Source of the DNA: Sphingobium yanoikuyae
GTDB lineage: Bacteria > Pseudomonadota > Alphaproteobacteria > Sphingomonadales > Sphingomonadaceae
Assembly: GCF_034424525.1 (NCBI RefSeq)
Contig: NZ_CP139979.1
Location: forward strand, 2,127,501 to 2,191,500
Direction of reading: 5' to 3'
DNA length: 64,000 nt
Made by a program: the position numbers and the translations under genes. Below the pieces are notes generated by a model. It searched no databases and had not been told where the DNA came from. It saw only the letters and a list, made by a program, of their open reading frames with translations. This document shows positions 1 to 8,123 of the stretch, piece by piece. Within the stretch, counting starts at the first letter, position 1. Each line of letters begins with the position of its first letter.

Positions 1-217
1 TCAGAACAGGCTGGTCAGGAATGGCCGAAGCGTCGATATCGAAACTCTGGAGCAAGTCGCGCAAGCCGACCCCCTCGACCTCCTCGCTCAGGGAAATGCC
101 CAGCGCCCCATCCTCGTCATGCACGCACAGCGCAATCACGGAATGGTCGAAGCGCTCATCTTCCATGCCCGGCAATGCCAGTAGGAAGCGGCCGCCATAG
201 AAGCGCGGATCGGTCAT
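1..217 (-). CDS. yqgE: YqgE/AlgH family protein, N-terminal part (cut by window edge)
   Basis: The first 72 residues of a minus-strand gene that runs off the left edge, so the C-terminus is missing. The ATG is at 217-215 and the frame stays open to base 1. The protein begins MTDPRFYGGRFLLALPGMED and continues with a CVHDEDGALGI segment. Both are hallmarks of the YqgE/AlgH (DUF179) family, whose members start with a short strand, then (L)PGM, then HDxxGAxG. The biochemical role of the family is not established; older literature calls it a transcriptional regulator. It is divergent from the peroxiredoxin gene, with 144 bp between the two starts. The family call rests on these two motifs only. 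Confidence 0.85.
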   Translation of the reverse strand, partial: MTDPRFYGGRFLLALPGMEDERFDHSVIALCVHDEDGALGISLSEEVEGVGLRDLLQSFDIDASAIPDQPVL

Positions 218-361
218 GCTGCGGAATATAGGCAGAAACGCGCCAATGCCAATCGGCGACCGTCGCGACAAAGGGGCATCGTGCCATATTCCGCGCCCGC
301 ACCCTTGACAGCGAAGGCGCGAGCAACGAACTCCGCGACGCCACAGGCCAGGAGACAAGAT

Positions 362-844
362 ATGACCATCGCCAAGGGTGATCGCCTTCCCAGCACGACC
401 TTCATGAAGATGACCGAAAACGGCCCCGAACAGGTTGTTTCGGACGAATATTTCGCGGGCCGCACCGTCGCCCTCTTCTCGGTGCCCGGCGCCTTCACGC
501 CGACCTGCTCGGCCAAGCACCTGCCCGGCTTCATCGAAAAGGCCGACGCCCTCAAGGGCAAGGGCGTCGACGAGATCGCCTGCACCGCCGTCAACGACGC
601 CTTCGTCATGGGCGCATGGGGCAAGTCGGCCGGCGCCGATGACAAGGTGACCATGCTGGCAGACGGCAATGGCAGCTTCGCGCAGGCCGTGGGCCTGACC
701 ATGGACGGCAGCAAGTTCGGCCTTGGCGAGCGCGGCCAGCGCTTCTCGATGATCGTCAAGGACGGTGTCGTCGAGGAACTGAACGTCGAAGCACCGGGCG
801 ACTTCAAGGTCTCCTCGGCTGACTTCATGCTCGAGCAGCTCTGA
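362..844 (+). CDS. Peroxiredoxin, Prx5 / type II (AhpC/TSA fold)
   Basis: Thiol peroxidase of 160 residues that reduces hydrogen peroxide and organic hydroperoxides in the cytoplasm using thioredoxin or glutaredoxin/glutathione. The PGAFTPTCS segment supplies the peroxidatic Cys49 in the typical Prx active-site context (P42, T46, C49). A second cysteine, C74, lies in EIACTAVND, the position seen in atypical 2-Cys or 1-Cys type II enzymes. Length and the FxxPGAFTPTCS block fit Prx5 rather than AhpC or Tpx. The ATG at 362 is preceded by AGGAG about 7 bases upstream; a longer open frame begins at 281 without such a site. A strong hairpin terminator follows, so the gene is probably monocistronic. 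The reductant cannot be told from sequence. Confidence 0.93.
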   Translation: MTIAKGDRLPSTTFMKMTENGPEQVVSDEYFAGRTVALFSVPGAFTPTCSAKHLPGFIEKADALKGKGVDEIACTAVNDAFVMGAWGKSAGADDKVTMLADGNGSFAQAVGLTMDGSKFGLGERGQRFSMIVKDGVVEELNVEAPGDFKVSSADFMLEQL

Positions 845-853
845 ATTTTCCGG

Positions 854-892
854 TCGCGCGCCCGGCCGGATCGGTCGGGCGCGCGATTGTTT
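854..892 (+). terminator. Intrinsic terminator after peroxiredoxin
   Basis: Perfect 11-bp inverted repeat (TCGCGCGCCCG at 854-864, CGGGCGCGCGA at 876-886) with an 11-base loop, followed by a T-rich tail (TTGTTT). It starts 9 bases after the stop codon. Confidence 0.85.
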
Positions 893-937
893 CGCTGGCA
901 TCTTCCTTCCGTCACACAAGTGCGGTAGCAAGAGGTG

Positions 938-2392
938 ATGACACAGAGCATCGGCACAGCGATCGTCGCGCAACTCGACGCCATCTATCAGACATCCATC
1001 GAAAATCTGCGGGAGGCCATGCGCGCCTATGCCCGCGATGGCAGCATACCGCCGCCCGAGGCTCGGGCCGACCGGCGCTTCTGCTATCCCGAACTGCGGG
1101 TCACCTATCAGGATGACAGCCAGGCACCGCCGCCGGGCCGCTCCTTCGCGCGCCTGTCGAAGCCCGGCCGCTACGTGACCACGGTCACCCGGCCCGCGAT
1201 GTTCGCCGATTATCTCGCCGAACAGATCGACCTTCTGGTCCGCGATTATGGCGTGGAGGTCGAAACCGGCCTGTCGGATCAACAGATCCCCTTCCCCTAT
1301 GTCCTCGACGGGCTCGACATCAATGCGCTCGACGGCACGCCGCCGACCGAACTGGCGCGCCACTTCCCGGCAACGGAACTGGCAGAGATCGGCGATGAGA
1401 TCGCCGACGGACTGTTCACGCCCGATGCCGAAGGGGACCGTCCGCTTGCCCTGTTCGACGGGCTGCGCACCGATTTTTCGCTGGCGCGCCTGAAGCACTA
1501 TACCGGCACGCCGGCGGAGCATGTGCAGCGCTATATCCTGTTCACCAACTATCATCGTTATGTCGACGAGTTCGTGGACTGGGCCTGCAAGGAACTGCAG
1601 CGCCCGGACAGCCGCTTCACCGCGCTGTCGGGTGCCGGTGGCGTCTATGTGACGCCCGAAACCGCCGACCCCGCACAGATGATCGCCGACAGCGCCTGGC
1701 GCAAGCACCAGATGCCGGCCTATCATCTGATCGCACCGGGTCGCAGCGGCATCACCCTTGTCAACATCGGCGTCGGCCCGTCCAACGCCAAGACCATCTG
1801 CGACCACCTGGCCGTGGTGCGCCCGGAAGCCTGGCTGATGATCGGCCATTGCGGCGGCCTGCGCCCCAGCCAGCGGATCGGCGACTATGTGCTGGCCCAT
1901 GCCTATCTGCGCGATGACCATGTGCTGGACGAAATGCTGCCGCCGGAAATCCCGGTGCCGGCGATCGCCGAGGTCCAGGTCGCAATGGCGAGCGCCGCCG
2001 AAGCGATATTGGGCGGCGGCAATCCGGAGGATTTCAAGCGCCGCCTGCGCACCGGCACGGTCGTCACCACCGACGATCGCAACTGGGAATTGCGCTATTC
2101 CAGCTCCGCCCTGCGCTTCAGCCTGTCGCGCGCGGTCGGCATCGACATGGAGTCGGCCACGATCGCGGCGCAGGGTTATCGCTTCCGCGTCCCCTATGGC
2201 ACGTTGCTCTGCGTATCGGACAAGCCGATCCATGGCGAACTGAAGCTGCCCGGTCAGGCCAACCGTTTCTATGAGGAAGCCATTGCCGGCCATCTGCGCG
2301 TCGGCCTGATGGCCTGCGAACTGTTGCGCCAGGAAGGCCCCAAGCTGCACAGCCGCAAGCTGCGCGCCTTCAACGAGCCGCCTTTCCGGTAA
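938..2392 (+). CDS. amn: AMP nucleosidase
   Basis: Cytoplasmic enzyme of 484 residues that hydrolyses AMP to adenine and ribose 5-phosphate, setting the intracellular AMP level. It has the AMP-nucleosidase N-terminal domain (RRFCYPELRVTY near residue 50) and a C-terminal nucleoside-phosphorylase fold. In that fold the purine/ribose pocket motifs are IGHCGGLR and GIDMESATIAAQGYRFR, followed by CVSDKPIHGELK. Its length matches E. coli Amn (484). GTG at 935 is directly followed by ATG at 938; ATG is chosen, with GCAAGAGG just upstream as a weak ribosome site. It is followed by the convergent diguanylate cyclase. Nothing unusual in the active-site blocks. Confidence 0.95.
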   Translation: MTQSIGTAIVAQLDAIYQTSIENLREAMRAYARDGSIPPPEARADRRFCYPELRVTYQDDSQAPPPGRSFARLSKPGRYVTTVTRPAMFADYLAEQIDLLVRDYGVEVETGLSDQQIPFPYVLDGLDINALDGTPPTELARHFPATELAEIGDEIADGLFTPDAEGDRPLALFDGLRTDFSLARLKHYTGTPAEHVQRYILFTNYHRYVDEFVDWACKELQRPDSRFTALSGAGGVYVTPETADPAQMIADSAWRKHQMPAYHLIAPGRSGITLVNIGVGPSNAKTICDHLAVVRPEAWLMIGHCGGLRPSQRIGDYVLAHAYLRDDHVLDEMLPPEIPVPAIAEVQVAMASAAEAILGGGNPEDFKRRLRTGTVVTTDDRNWELRYSSSALRFSLSRAVGIDMESATIAAQGYRFRVPYGTLLCVSDKPIHGELKLPGQANRFYEEAIAGHLRVGLMACELLRQEGPKLHSRKLRAFNEPPFR

Positions 2393-2428
2393 AGCGGAAG
2401 TCCCCGCGTCGTTGCCCGATCCGACGGA

Positions 2429-3577
2429 TCAGGCGGCGGCGCGGGATACCGTGACCCGGTTCTTGCCCTCGCGCTTCGCGGCATAGAGCGCCGCATCGGC
2501 CCGCGCGACAAGGTCGTCCAGTTCCCGATCATCCGGCCGTAAATCGGTAACGCCAAAGCTGGCGCGCAGCAGCGCCTGGGGCGCCTCGCCAAGGCGCAGG
2601 CAGCTGATTTCCGCCCGCACGCGCTCCATCGCATCGGCCGCGACTTCGGCGCCGGTATCCACCATCAGCAGGCCGAACTCGTCGCCACCCAGGCGGCCGA
2701 CCACATCACCGCGCCGCACCGCGTTGGTCAGCAGATGGGCAAAGCCGCGCAGCGCGGCATCGCCCGCCATATGACCATAGCCGTCATTCAGCCCCTTGAA
2801 GCCATCCAGATCGCAAATAACCAGCGCGACAGGGCGTCCCTGTCGCCGGGCATTGGCGATCGCCCGTTCGGCCGCTTCCTCGATACCGCGACGATTGAGG
2901 ATGTTGGTCAGCGGGTCATGCATCATCTGCTGCCGAAGCTGCTGGGCCAGGTCGCCCGCCACGACCAGCACCGCCGTAACCGCCGTGCCGACATAGACGG
3001 TTGGCATGAAAAGCCCCAGGATCGCGCGATAGAGTTCCTTGCCCTCCTCGGGGCCGCGGATCAGAGCTGCCGATGTGGCAAGCGCCAACTGACCCAGGGC
3101 AAAGGCGAGCAGCGCGGCGAAAAAGGCCAGTTCGGGCGGCGTGAAGGATCGATTGCGCGGCCAGAGCGACAGCGCACTGACCGCCATGAGCAGACCGACA
3201 TAGGCAGGAATGATCATCCCCTGCATGATCTGACTGCCCACCGGCCCGATCGCAATCGCCATTGCCAGGCTCACCAGGACAGCCGGGACGGCAAAGGCGA
3301 GCAACTGCAAGGGGCGGCCCGAACGCTGACGGATGCCGATCGCCAGTAGCGACGCGCTGACAATGAGGCCGATGCCGGTCAGGATGAACAGCCAGCGGCT
3401 GTGCAGGAAATAGCCGCCGGCATTGGCGATCCATTGGAGGATGGCGACCGCATAGGATGCGGTCCAGGTCAGCACATGTCTCTGGCGGCCGAAATGCAGC
3501 CATGAAACACCCATGGCGATGGTCATCACCAGGGCAGTACCGAAAAGCAGGGAAAGAATAACGGCCGGCGCGCTCAT
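2429..3577 (-). CDS. Membrane-bound diguanylate cyclase (GGDEF domain)
   Basis: Makes cyclic di-GMP from two GTP. The 382-residue protein has about six hydrophobic segments in residues 1-210, an integral-membrane sensory region of no family I can name, then a GGDEF domain from about residue 218. The signature GGDEF is intact at 297-301, the metal-binding CDLDGF is at 255-260, and an RxxD inhibitory site (R288-D291) sits five residues before GGDEF. It is therefore predicted active and feedback-inhibited. No EAL domain. The start was set at ATG 3577; a TTG-initiated extension to 3595 is possible, and neither has a clear ribosome site. It lies 31 bp downstream of the M2 peptidase gene on the same strand and may be co-transcribed. 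The input signal is unknown. Confidence 0.92.
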   Translation of the reverse strand: MSAPAVILSLLFGTALVMTIAMGVSWLHFGRQRHVLTWTASYAVAILQWIANAGGYFLHSRWLFILTGIGLIVSASLLAIGIRQRSGRPLQLLAFAVPAVLVSLAMAIAIGPVGSQIMQGMIIPAYVGLLMAVSALSLWPRNRSFTPPELAFFAALLAFALGQLALATSAALIRGPEEGKELYRAILGLFMPTVYVGTAVTAVLVVAGDLAQQLRQQMMHDPLTNILNRRGIEEAAERAIANARRQGRPVALVICDLDGFKGLNDGYGHMAGDAALRGFAHLLTNAVRRGDVVGRLGGDEFGLLMVDTGAEVAADAMERVRAEISCLRLGEAPQALLRASFGVTDLRPDDRELDDLVARADAALYAAKREGKNRVTVSRAAA

Positions 3578-3608
3578 GCGCCGGCCATTTACCAATTTTT
3601 ACGGCGAC

Positions 3609-5432
3609 TTACCAGCCGCAGGACTTGCCCTTATTCTGCGTCTTCAACCATGTCTGAAGCGGCGAAAAATAATTGACCAGCGCCTTGCCCGACATCTCGC
3701 GGCTACCGGTGAAGGCCTGCAGCGCATCGGGCCAGGGCTTGGACGCGCCCATCTTCAACATAGCGTCAAGTTTCTCGCCTACCGCCTTGTTTCCATAGAA
3801 GGAACAGCGATGGAGCGGCCCCTTCCAGCCGGACTGGCGGCAGGCCGCCTCGTAGAATTGGAACTGCAGCACGCGGGCCAGGAAATAACGGGTATAGGGC
3901 GTATTGCCGGGAATATGGAATTTCGCGCCGGCATCGAACTTCGTCTCGTCACGGGACACCGGCGGGATGATGCCCTGATACTGACGGCGCAGGTCGGTCC
4001 AGGCCGACTCATATTTGGATTCCGGGATCGATCCGTCGAACACGCCCCAGCGCCATTTGTCGATCAGCAGGCCGAACGGCAGGAAGGCGACCTTGTCCAT
4101 CGCCTGGCGCAGCAACAGACCCAGATCCTTGTCGGTGCCCGGCACCTTGGCCGGATCGAGCAGGCCGATCTTCACCAGATAGTCGGGCGTGATCGACAGC
4201 GCGATGAAATCGCCAATCGCCTCGTGGAAGCCGTCATTGGCGCCGTCGAGATAGAGCGGCTTCTGGATATTATAGGCGCGCTGGTAATAATTATGGCCCA
4301 GTTCATGATGGATGGTGACGAAATCATCGCCATTCACCTTGGTACACATCTTGATGCGGATATCGTCCTTGTTATCCAGATCCCAGGCGGAGGCGTGGCA
4401 GATCACTTCACGGTCGCGCGGCTTGGTAATCTGCGACCGCTCCCAGAAGGTCTGGGGCAGCGGCGCAAAACCAAGCGAGCTGTAGAAGCCCTCCCCCGTC
4501 TTCACCATCTTGATGGGATCGTAATTCTTGGCCGTCAGCAGGTCGGTGACATCATAGCCGAGGTCACCGGCACCGGCGGGCGCGACGATGTCATAGATAT
4601 TGCCCCATTCCTGCGCCCACATGTTTCCGAGCAGGTCCGCGCGGATCGGCCCGGTCTTGCCCTGGACCGCATCGCCATATTTCTCGTTGAGCTTGGTCCG
4701 GGTATAGCAGTGCAGATCATCGTAGAGCGGCTTCACCTCGGCCCAGATCTTGTCGGTCAGCTTGGCGAAGTCATCGGCCGGCATGTCATATTTCGACCGC
4801 CACATCGCGCCGGTGTCGGCAAAGCCCAGTTCCTTGGCCCCCTGGTTGGCGATCGTCACCAGCTTGGCATAGTCGCCGCGCATCGGCGCACCGACATTGT
4901 CGTGCCAGCTGACCCACATTTCCTTGAGTTCATCCGGATTGCGGTCCGTGCCCATCTTCTCTTCAATGTCGCTGCCGTTGATCGGCTGGCCGTTCAGCGT
5001 GCCCTTGCCCTTGCCATAGGTGGACTGGAGCTTGGTCGCGAGGTCATTCAGTTCCTGCGAGGCGCCCGGCGTGGTCGGCGCAGGCAAGGTCAGCGCCGTG
5101 CGCAACAGCGTCAGGCGACGCTTGGTCTCTTCGCTCAGGCCCGGCGCGGTGGCGAACTTGGCGGCCTCCAGTGCATAGTCGACCCGCATCGTCGTATCGA
5201 TCGCCCCGAAATAGGATGCGAGCGCATCGGTATCGTCGGTGATGTAGGTTGCGTTGATCCAGGCGGCCCGGCTGCTGATCAGCGACTGATCGAACAGCGC
5301 CTTCTCCGCCTTGGTCAGGAAGGCTTCGGCCTCGGCCGCGGTCGGCTGCTGCGTGGTCGGCACCTGCTGCGCCAGCACCGGCGATGCAACAAGGGCAGCC
5401 GCAAGCGCGGCGATCGAAATGGCGATTTTCAT
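3609..5432 (-). CDS. M2-family peptidyl-dipeptidase (bacterial ACE homologue)
   Basis: Zinc metallopeptidase of 607 residues related to angiotensin-converting enzyme; the family releases C-terminal dipeptides. A signal peptide spans residues 1-21 (cleavage after SPVLA), so the enzyme is periplasmic or secreted. The zinc site is complete: HELGH at 376-380 supplies two His ligands and the catalytic Glu377, and E404 in GFHEAIGD is the third ligand. The size fits single-domain bacterial ACE proteins such as that of Xanthomonas. A GAGGGG ribosome-site candidate upstream is buried in a hairpin (see 5437-5468). It belongs with the secreted peptidases common in this window and probably feeds peptide use. 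Physiological substrate unknown. Confidence 0.93.
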   Translation of the reverse strand: MKIAISIAALAAALVASPVLAQQVPTTQQPTAAEAEAFLTKAEKALFDQSLISSRAAWINATYITDDTDALASYFGAIDTTMRVDYALEAAKFATAPGLSEETKRRLTLLRTALTLPAPTTPGASQELNDLATKLQSTYGKGKGTLNGQPINGSDIEEKMGTDRNPDELKEMWVSWHDNVGAPMRGDYAKLVTIANQGAKELGFADTGAMWRSKYDMPADDFAKLTDKIWAEVKPLYDDLHCYTRTKLNEKYGDAVQGKTGPIRADLLGNMWAQEWGNIYDIVAPAGAGDLGYDVTDLLTAKNYDPIKMVKTGEGFYSSLGFAPLPQTFWERSQITKPRDREVICHASAWDLDNKDDIRIKMCTKVNGDDFVTIHHELGHNYYQRAYNIQKPLYLDGANDGFHEAIGDFIALSITPDYLVKIGLLDPAKVPGTDKDLGLLLRQAMDKVAFLPFGLLIDKWRWGVFDGSIPESKYESAWTDLRRQYQGIIPPVSRDETKFDAGAKFHIPGNTPYTRYFLARVLQFQFYEAACRQSGWKGPLHRCSFYGNKAVGEKLDAMLKMGASKPWPDALQAFTGSREMSGKALVNYFSPLQTWLKTQNKGKSCGW

Positions 5433-5436
5433 GGAA

Positions 5437-5468
5437 CTTGGCCCCTCAGGTCTTCTTATGGGGCCAAG
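5437..5468 (-). promoter_or_regulatory. Stem-loop covering the ribosome site of the M2 peptidase gene
   Basis: A 9-bp perfect inverted repeat (CTTGGCCCC / GGGGCCAAG on the + strand, 5437-5445 and 5460-5468) with a 14-base loop, in the 58-bp gap between the upstream hydrolase stop and the peptidase ATG. Its 3' arm on the transcript contains the GAGGGG that would bind the ribosome. No U-run follows, so it is not a classical terminator. It could limit translation or be a decayed terminator. Confidence 0.45.
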
Positions 5469-5490
5469 GTGGATTAGGCGGGCGAGACAG

Positions 5491-6252
5491 TCAAGCGGTC
5501 AGGAAATCGACCATCGCCTGGCCCAGCTCCTTGCGGGTAACGGCGTTCATATGATTGCCCGGAATCTCGACATAGCGGCCGTTGGGGAGCGCATCCACCA
5601 GTTCCTGGGCAATGCCGTTGTCCTGATCGTCGGCGCCACAGATCACCTCGGTCGGCTGCTGGAAGCCGGCAATGGTCGCCTCGTCGGTATCGACAAAGGT
5701 ATTGAGGATATGCAGCATCGCCACCGGGTCGCCCTTGGTGGTCTTGAGGAACGCCTCGGTCATCCATTCCGACGTGCCGCGCTCGAACGTGCCGAGATTG
5801 GTCAGCACCTTCTTGTAATAGCCGCCCTTGTCGAGCGTCTTGGTCAGGCCGCGCAGACCCATGCCGGCCAGGATCACCCGGCGCGGGGTCGCGCCGCGCG
5901 CCAGCATCCGCACGGTCGTGCGCGCGCCTAGCGAATAGCCGCCCAGATCATAATCGGTCAGCCCCATCTGCTCGACCAGCGCCAGATTGTCGTCGGTCAG
6001 CGCATCGGCCGGATAGTCCGCTGCGTCATGTGGCTTGCCGCTTTCGCCATGGCCGCGCAGGTCCGGCATGATCAGGCGGAACCCCGCCTCCACCAGCTTG
6101 GCGGCATGACCGTAGCGGATCCAGTTGGTCCAGGCGTTGGAGAAATAGCCATGGATGAGTACCAGGTCGCGCCCCTGTCCCACGACATGCACCGCGATCG
6201 GCAGGCCGCCCAGGCCCTTGATATCATGGCGTTCGATCTGCAGGTCGGTCAT
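5491..6252 (-). CDS. Alpha/beta-fold hydrolase
   Basis: A 253-residue cytoplasmic alpha/beta hydrolase. It has the oxyanion motif HGYF (34-37), the nucleophile elbow GYSLG with Ser107, an acidic residue in CGADDQDN and the C-terminal GNH histidine, giving a complete catalytic triad. The DLRGHGESGKP strand-loop is typical of the family. Substrate cannot be deduced. ATG 6252 overlaps the stop of the upstream DUF2238 gene by 4 bases (ATGA), indicating translational coupling. It is the last gene of an asd-DUF2238-hydrolase operon; no obvious link to lysine/threonine synthesis is visible. Confidence 0.88.
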   Translation of the reverse strand: MTDLQIERHDIKGLGGLPIAVHVVGQGRDLVLIHGYFSNAWTNWIRYGHAAKLVEAGFRLIMPDLRGHGESGKPHDAADYPADALTDDNLALVEQMGLTDYDLGGYSLGARTTVRMLARGATPRRVILAGMGLRGLTKTLDKGGYYKKVLTNLGTFERGTSEWMTEAFLKTTKGDPVAMLHILNTFVDTDEATIAGFQQPTEVICGADDQDNGIAQELVDALPNGRYVEIPGNHMNAVTRKELGQAMVDFLTA

Positions 6253-6932
6253 TGCGCTGGTCCTTTGGGGCTTGGGGTCTCGCCGATAGGATCTCTGCCG
6301 CGCCCGCGCAAGAGCGCGATCAGGGCCAGGGTGCTGCCGATCTGGGCGGCGGCCATGTCCTTCTGCGGATCCCACACATCGCCCTGCTGGCCATTATAAT
6401 AATCGGCGGTCTCGCCGGCGGCGATCACCGTCAGCAGCCATTCGAATATCTCGTAAAGCGCACTGCCAAGGCCGATCGCGGCAAAGGCGAAGGCCAGGCT
6501 CCAGCCATGGCGCAGGCTGCCCTTGCGTCGCGCAATCTCCGCCACCGGTGCGGTCAGCAATGCCCCAAAGGCGAAATGGACGAGCCGGTCATAGGCATTG
6601 CGATGGAGGCCAAGCAGGCTGGAAATATCATGTCCGCTGAGCATTCGCGCCCAATCGTCATAGGGCAAATAGCTGTAGATCCAGCGCGCGCCGAATGTGT
6701 GAAGCAGCAGGAACAGCCAGATGCAGCCGACCGATTGGCTCGACAGCGGCCAGCGTCTCAGCATCCAAGGCGCGCCGATCGTCAGCAGCACAGTCGGCCC
6801 ATGCTGCAACGGCGCGAGATCGGGAAAGGGCTGCGCGACATTGGCCAGCCCGATTGCCACCAGCAGGGTGGCGATCATCCGGCGCTGCGCGACAGGAAGG
6901 GCTTTCCATGTCGCGACAGCGCCGGAGATCAT
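6249..6932 (-). CDS. DUF2238 (YjdF-type) inner-membrane protein
   Basis: A 227-residue membrane protein with about six hydrophobic helices. The family signature near the C-terminus is clear: an FEWLL segment followed by DYYNGQQGDVWDPQKDM, as in E. coli YjdF. Function is not established. The start was set at ATG 6932, 8 bp after the asd stop; the longer open frame overlaps asd and has no ribosome site. Its stop overlaps the start of the downstream hydrolase. The conserved acidic/aromatic block after the last helices probably faces one side of the membrane (inference). Confidence 0.88.
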   Translation of the reverse strand: MISGAVATWKALPVAQRRMIATLLVAIGLANVAQPFPDLAPLQHGPTVLLTIGAPWMLRRWPLSSQSVGCIWLFLLLHTFGARWIYSYLPYDDWARMLSGHDISSLLGLHRNAYDRLVHFAFGALLTAPVAEIARRKGSLRHGWSLAFAFAAIGLGSALYEIFEWLLTVIAAGETADYYNGQQGDVWDPQKDMAAAQIGSTLALIALLRGRGRDPIGETPSPKGPAQ

Positions 6933-6940
6933 GGTCGGGC

Positions 6941-7966
6941 TCAGCCCTTCTTGAGGTGGCGACGGCCCAGTAGTTCGGCGATCTGCACCGCGTTCAGCGC
7001 CGCGCCCTTGCGCAGATTGTCGCTGACGCACCACAGGTTGATGCCGTTCTCGATGGTCGAATCCTCACGCACGCGGCTGATGAAGGTCGCGAAATCGCCA
7101 ACGCATTCGATCGGCGTGATGTAGCCACCGTCCTCGCGCTTATCTACCAGCATGATGCCCGGCGCTTCGCGCAGGATGTCCTGCGCTTCCTTGGCCGAAA
7201 TCTCATTCTCGAACTCGATGTTGATCGCTTCGCTATGGCCGACGAACACCGGCACGCGCACGCAGGTCGCGGTCAGCTTGATCTTGGGATCGAGGATCTT
7301 CTTGGTTTCCGCGACCATCTTCCATTCTTCCTTGGTCGAACCATCGTCCAGGAAGACGTCGATGTGCGGGATCACGTTGAAGGCAATCTGCTTGGTGAAC
7401 TTCTTCGGCTCGGCCGGATCGCCGACGAAGATGTTGCGCGACTGCTCGAACAGCTCGTCCATGCCTTCCTTGCCGGCGCCCGACACCGACTGGTAGGTAG
7501 CGACGACGACGCGCTTGATCTTGGCGGCGTCATGCAAGGGCTTGAGCGCCACGACCATCTGCGCGGTCGAGCAGTTGGGGTTGGCGATGATGTTCTTTTT
7601 CACATAGCCATCGATCGCGTCCGGGTTCACTTCGGGCACGATCAGCGGCACGTCCGGGTCCATGCGATAGAGCGACGAATTGTCGATCACGACGCAGCCG
7701 GCAGCCGCCGCCTTGGGCGCATATTCGGCGGTCGGGCCGGAGCCGGCCGCGAACAGGGCGATGTCCCAGCCGGTGAAGTCGAAATGTTCAATATTTTTGC
7801 ATTTGAGTGTCTTGCCGGTGTCACCGAAATCAATTTCGGTGCCCTGCGACCGGGGCGATGCAACCGCCGCGATCTCGTCAATCGGGAATTCGCGTTCGGC
7901 GAGAATGGTCAGCATCTCGCGGCCCACATTACCGGTGGCACCAACGACGACGACCTTATAACCCAT
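6941..7966 (-). CDS. asd: Aspartate-semialdehyde dehydrogenase
   Basis: NADPH-dependent enzyme that reduces aspartyl phosphate to aspartate semialdehyde, the branch point to lysine/diaminopimelate, threonine and methionine. The 341-residue protein has the Rossmann motif GATGNVG (9-15), catalytic Cys132 in NPNCSTAQ and the general base His244 in GHSEAIN. Length and motifs are those of the USG-1/Asd family. It heads a tight operon with DUF2238 and an alpha/beta hydrolase. A hairpin at 8071-8097 separates it from the DPP-IV gene upstream. Confidence 0.96.
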   Translation of the reverse strand: MGYKVVVVGATGNVGREMLTILAEREFPIDEIAAVASPRSQGTEIDFGDTGKTLKCKNIEHFDFTGWDIALFAAGSGPTAEYAPKAAAAGCVVIDNSSLYRMDPDVPLIVPEVNPDAIDGYVKKNIIANPNCSTAQMVVALKPLHDAAKIKRVVVATYQSVSGAGKEGMDELFEQSRNIFVGDPAEPKKFTKQIAFNVIPHIDVFLDDGSTKEEWKMVAETKKILDPKIKLTATCVRVPVFVGHSEAINIEFENEISAKEAQDILREAPGIMLVDKREDGGYITPIECVGDFATFISRVREDSTIENGINLWCVSDNLRKGAALNAVQIAELLGRRHLKKG

Positions 7967-8070
7967 GACTTAACACTCCACTCCATGCAGTATTGCGGGG
8001 TGGCGCATAGCGCAGTGGCACGATTTGTCCAGAAAGAAGGGCTATTGCCAGCGATAGTCACGGGGTGGGA

Positions 8071-8097
8071 GGTGGCGTCAGCACGGCCGACGCCACC
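8071..8097 (-). terminator. Stem-loop between DPP-IV gene and asd
   Basis: GGTGGCGTC (8071-8079) pairs with GACGCCACC (8089-8097), 9 bp with a 9-base loop, 26 bases after the DPP-IV stop. There is no good U-tract, so it may be Rho-assisted or only an mRNA-end stabiliser. Confidence 0.5.
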
Positions 8098-8123
8098 CAT
8101 CCGTTACTCTCTACGCCCGGCCT

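Noticed and set aside
305..333. Sigma-70 promoter for the peroxiredoxin gene (TTGACA at 305-310)
   Set aside because: The -35 box is perfect but the -10 position 17 bases on reads GAACTC, far from TATAAT.
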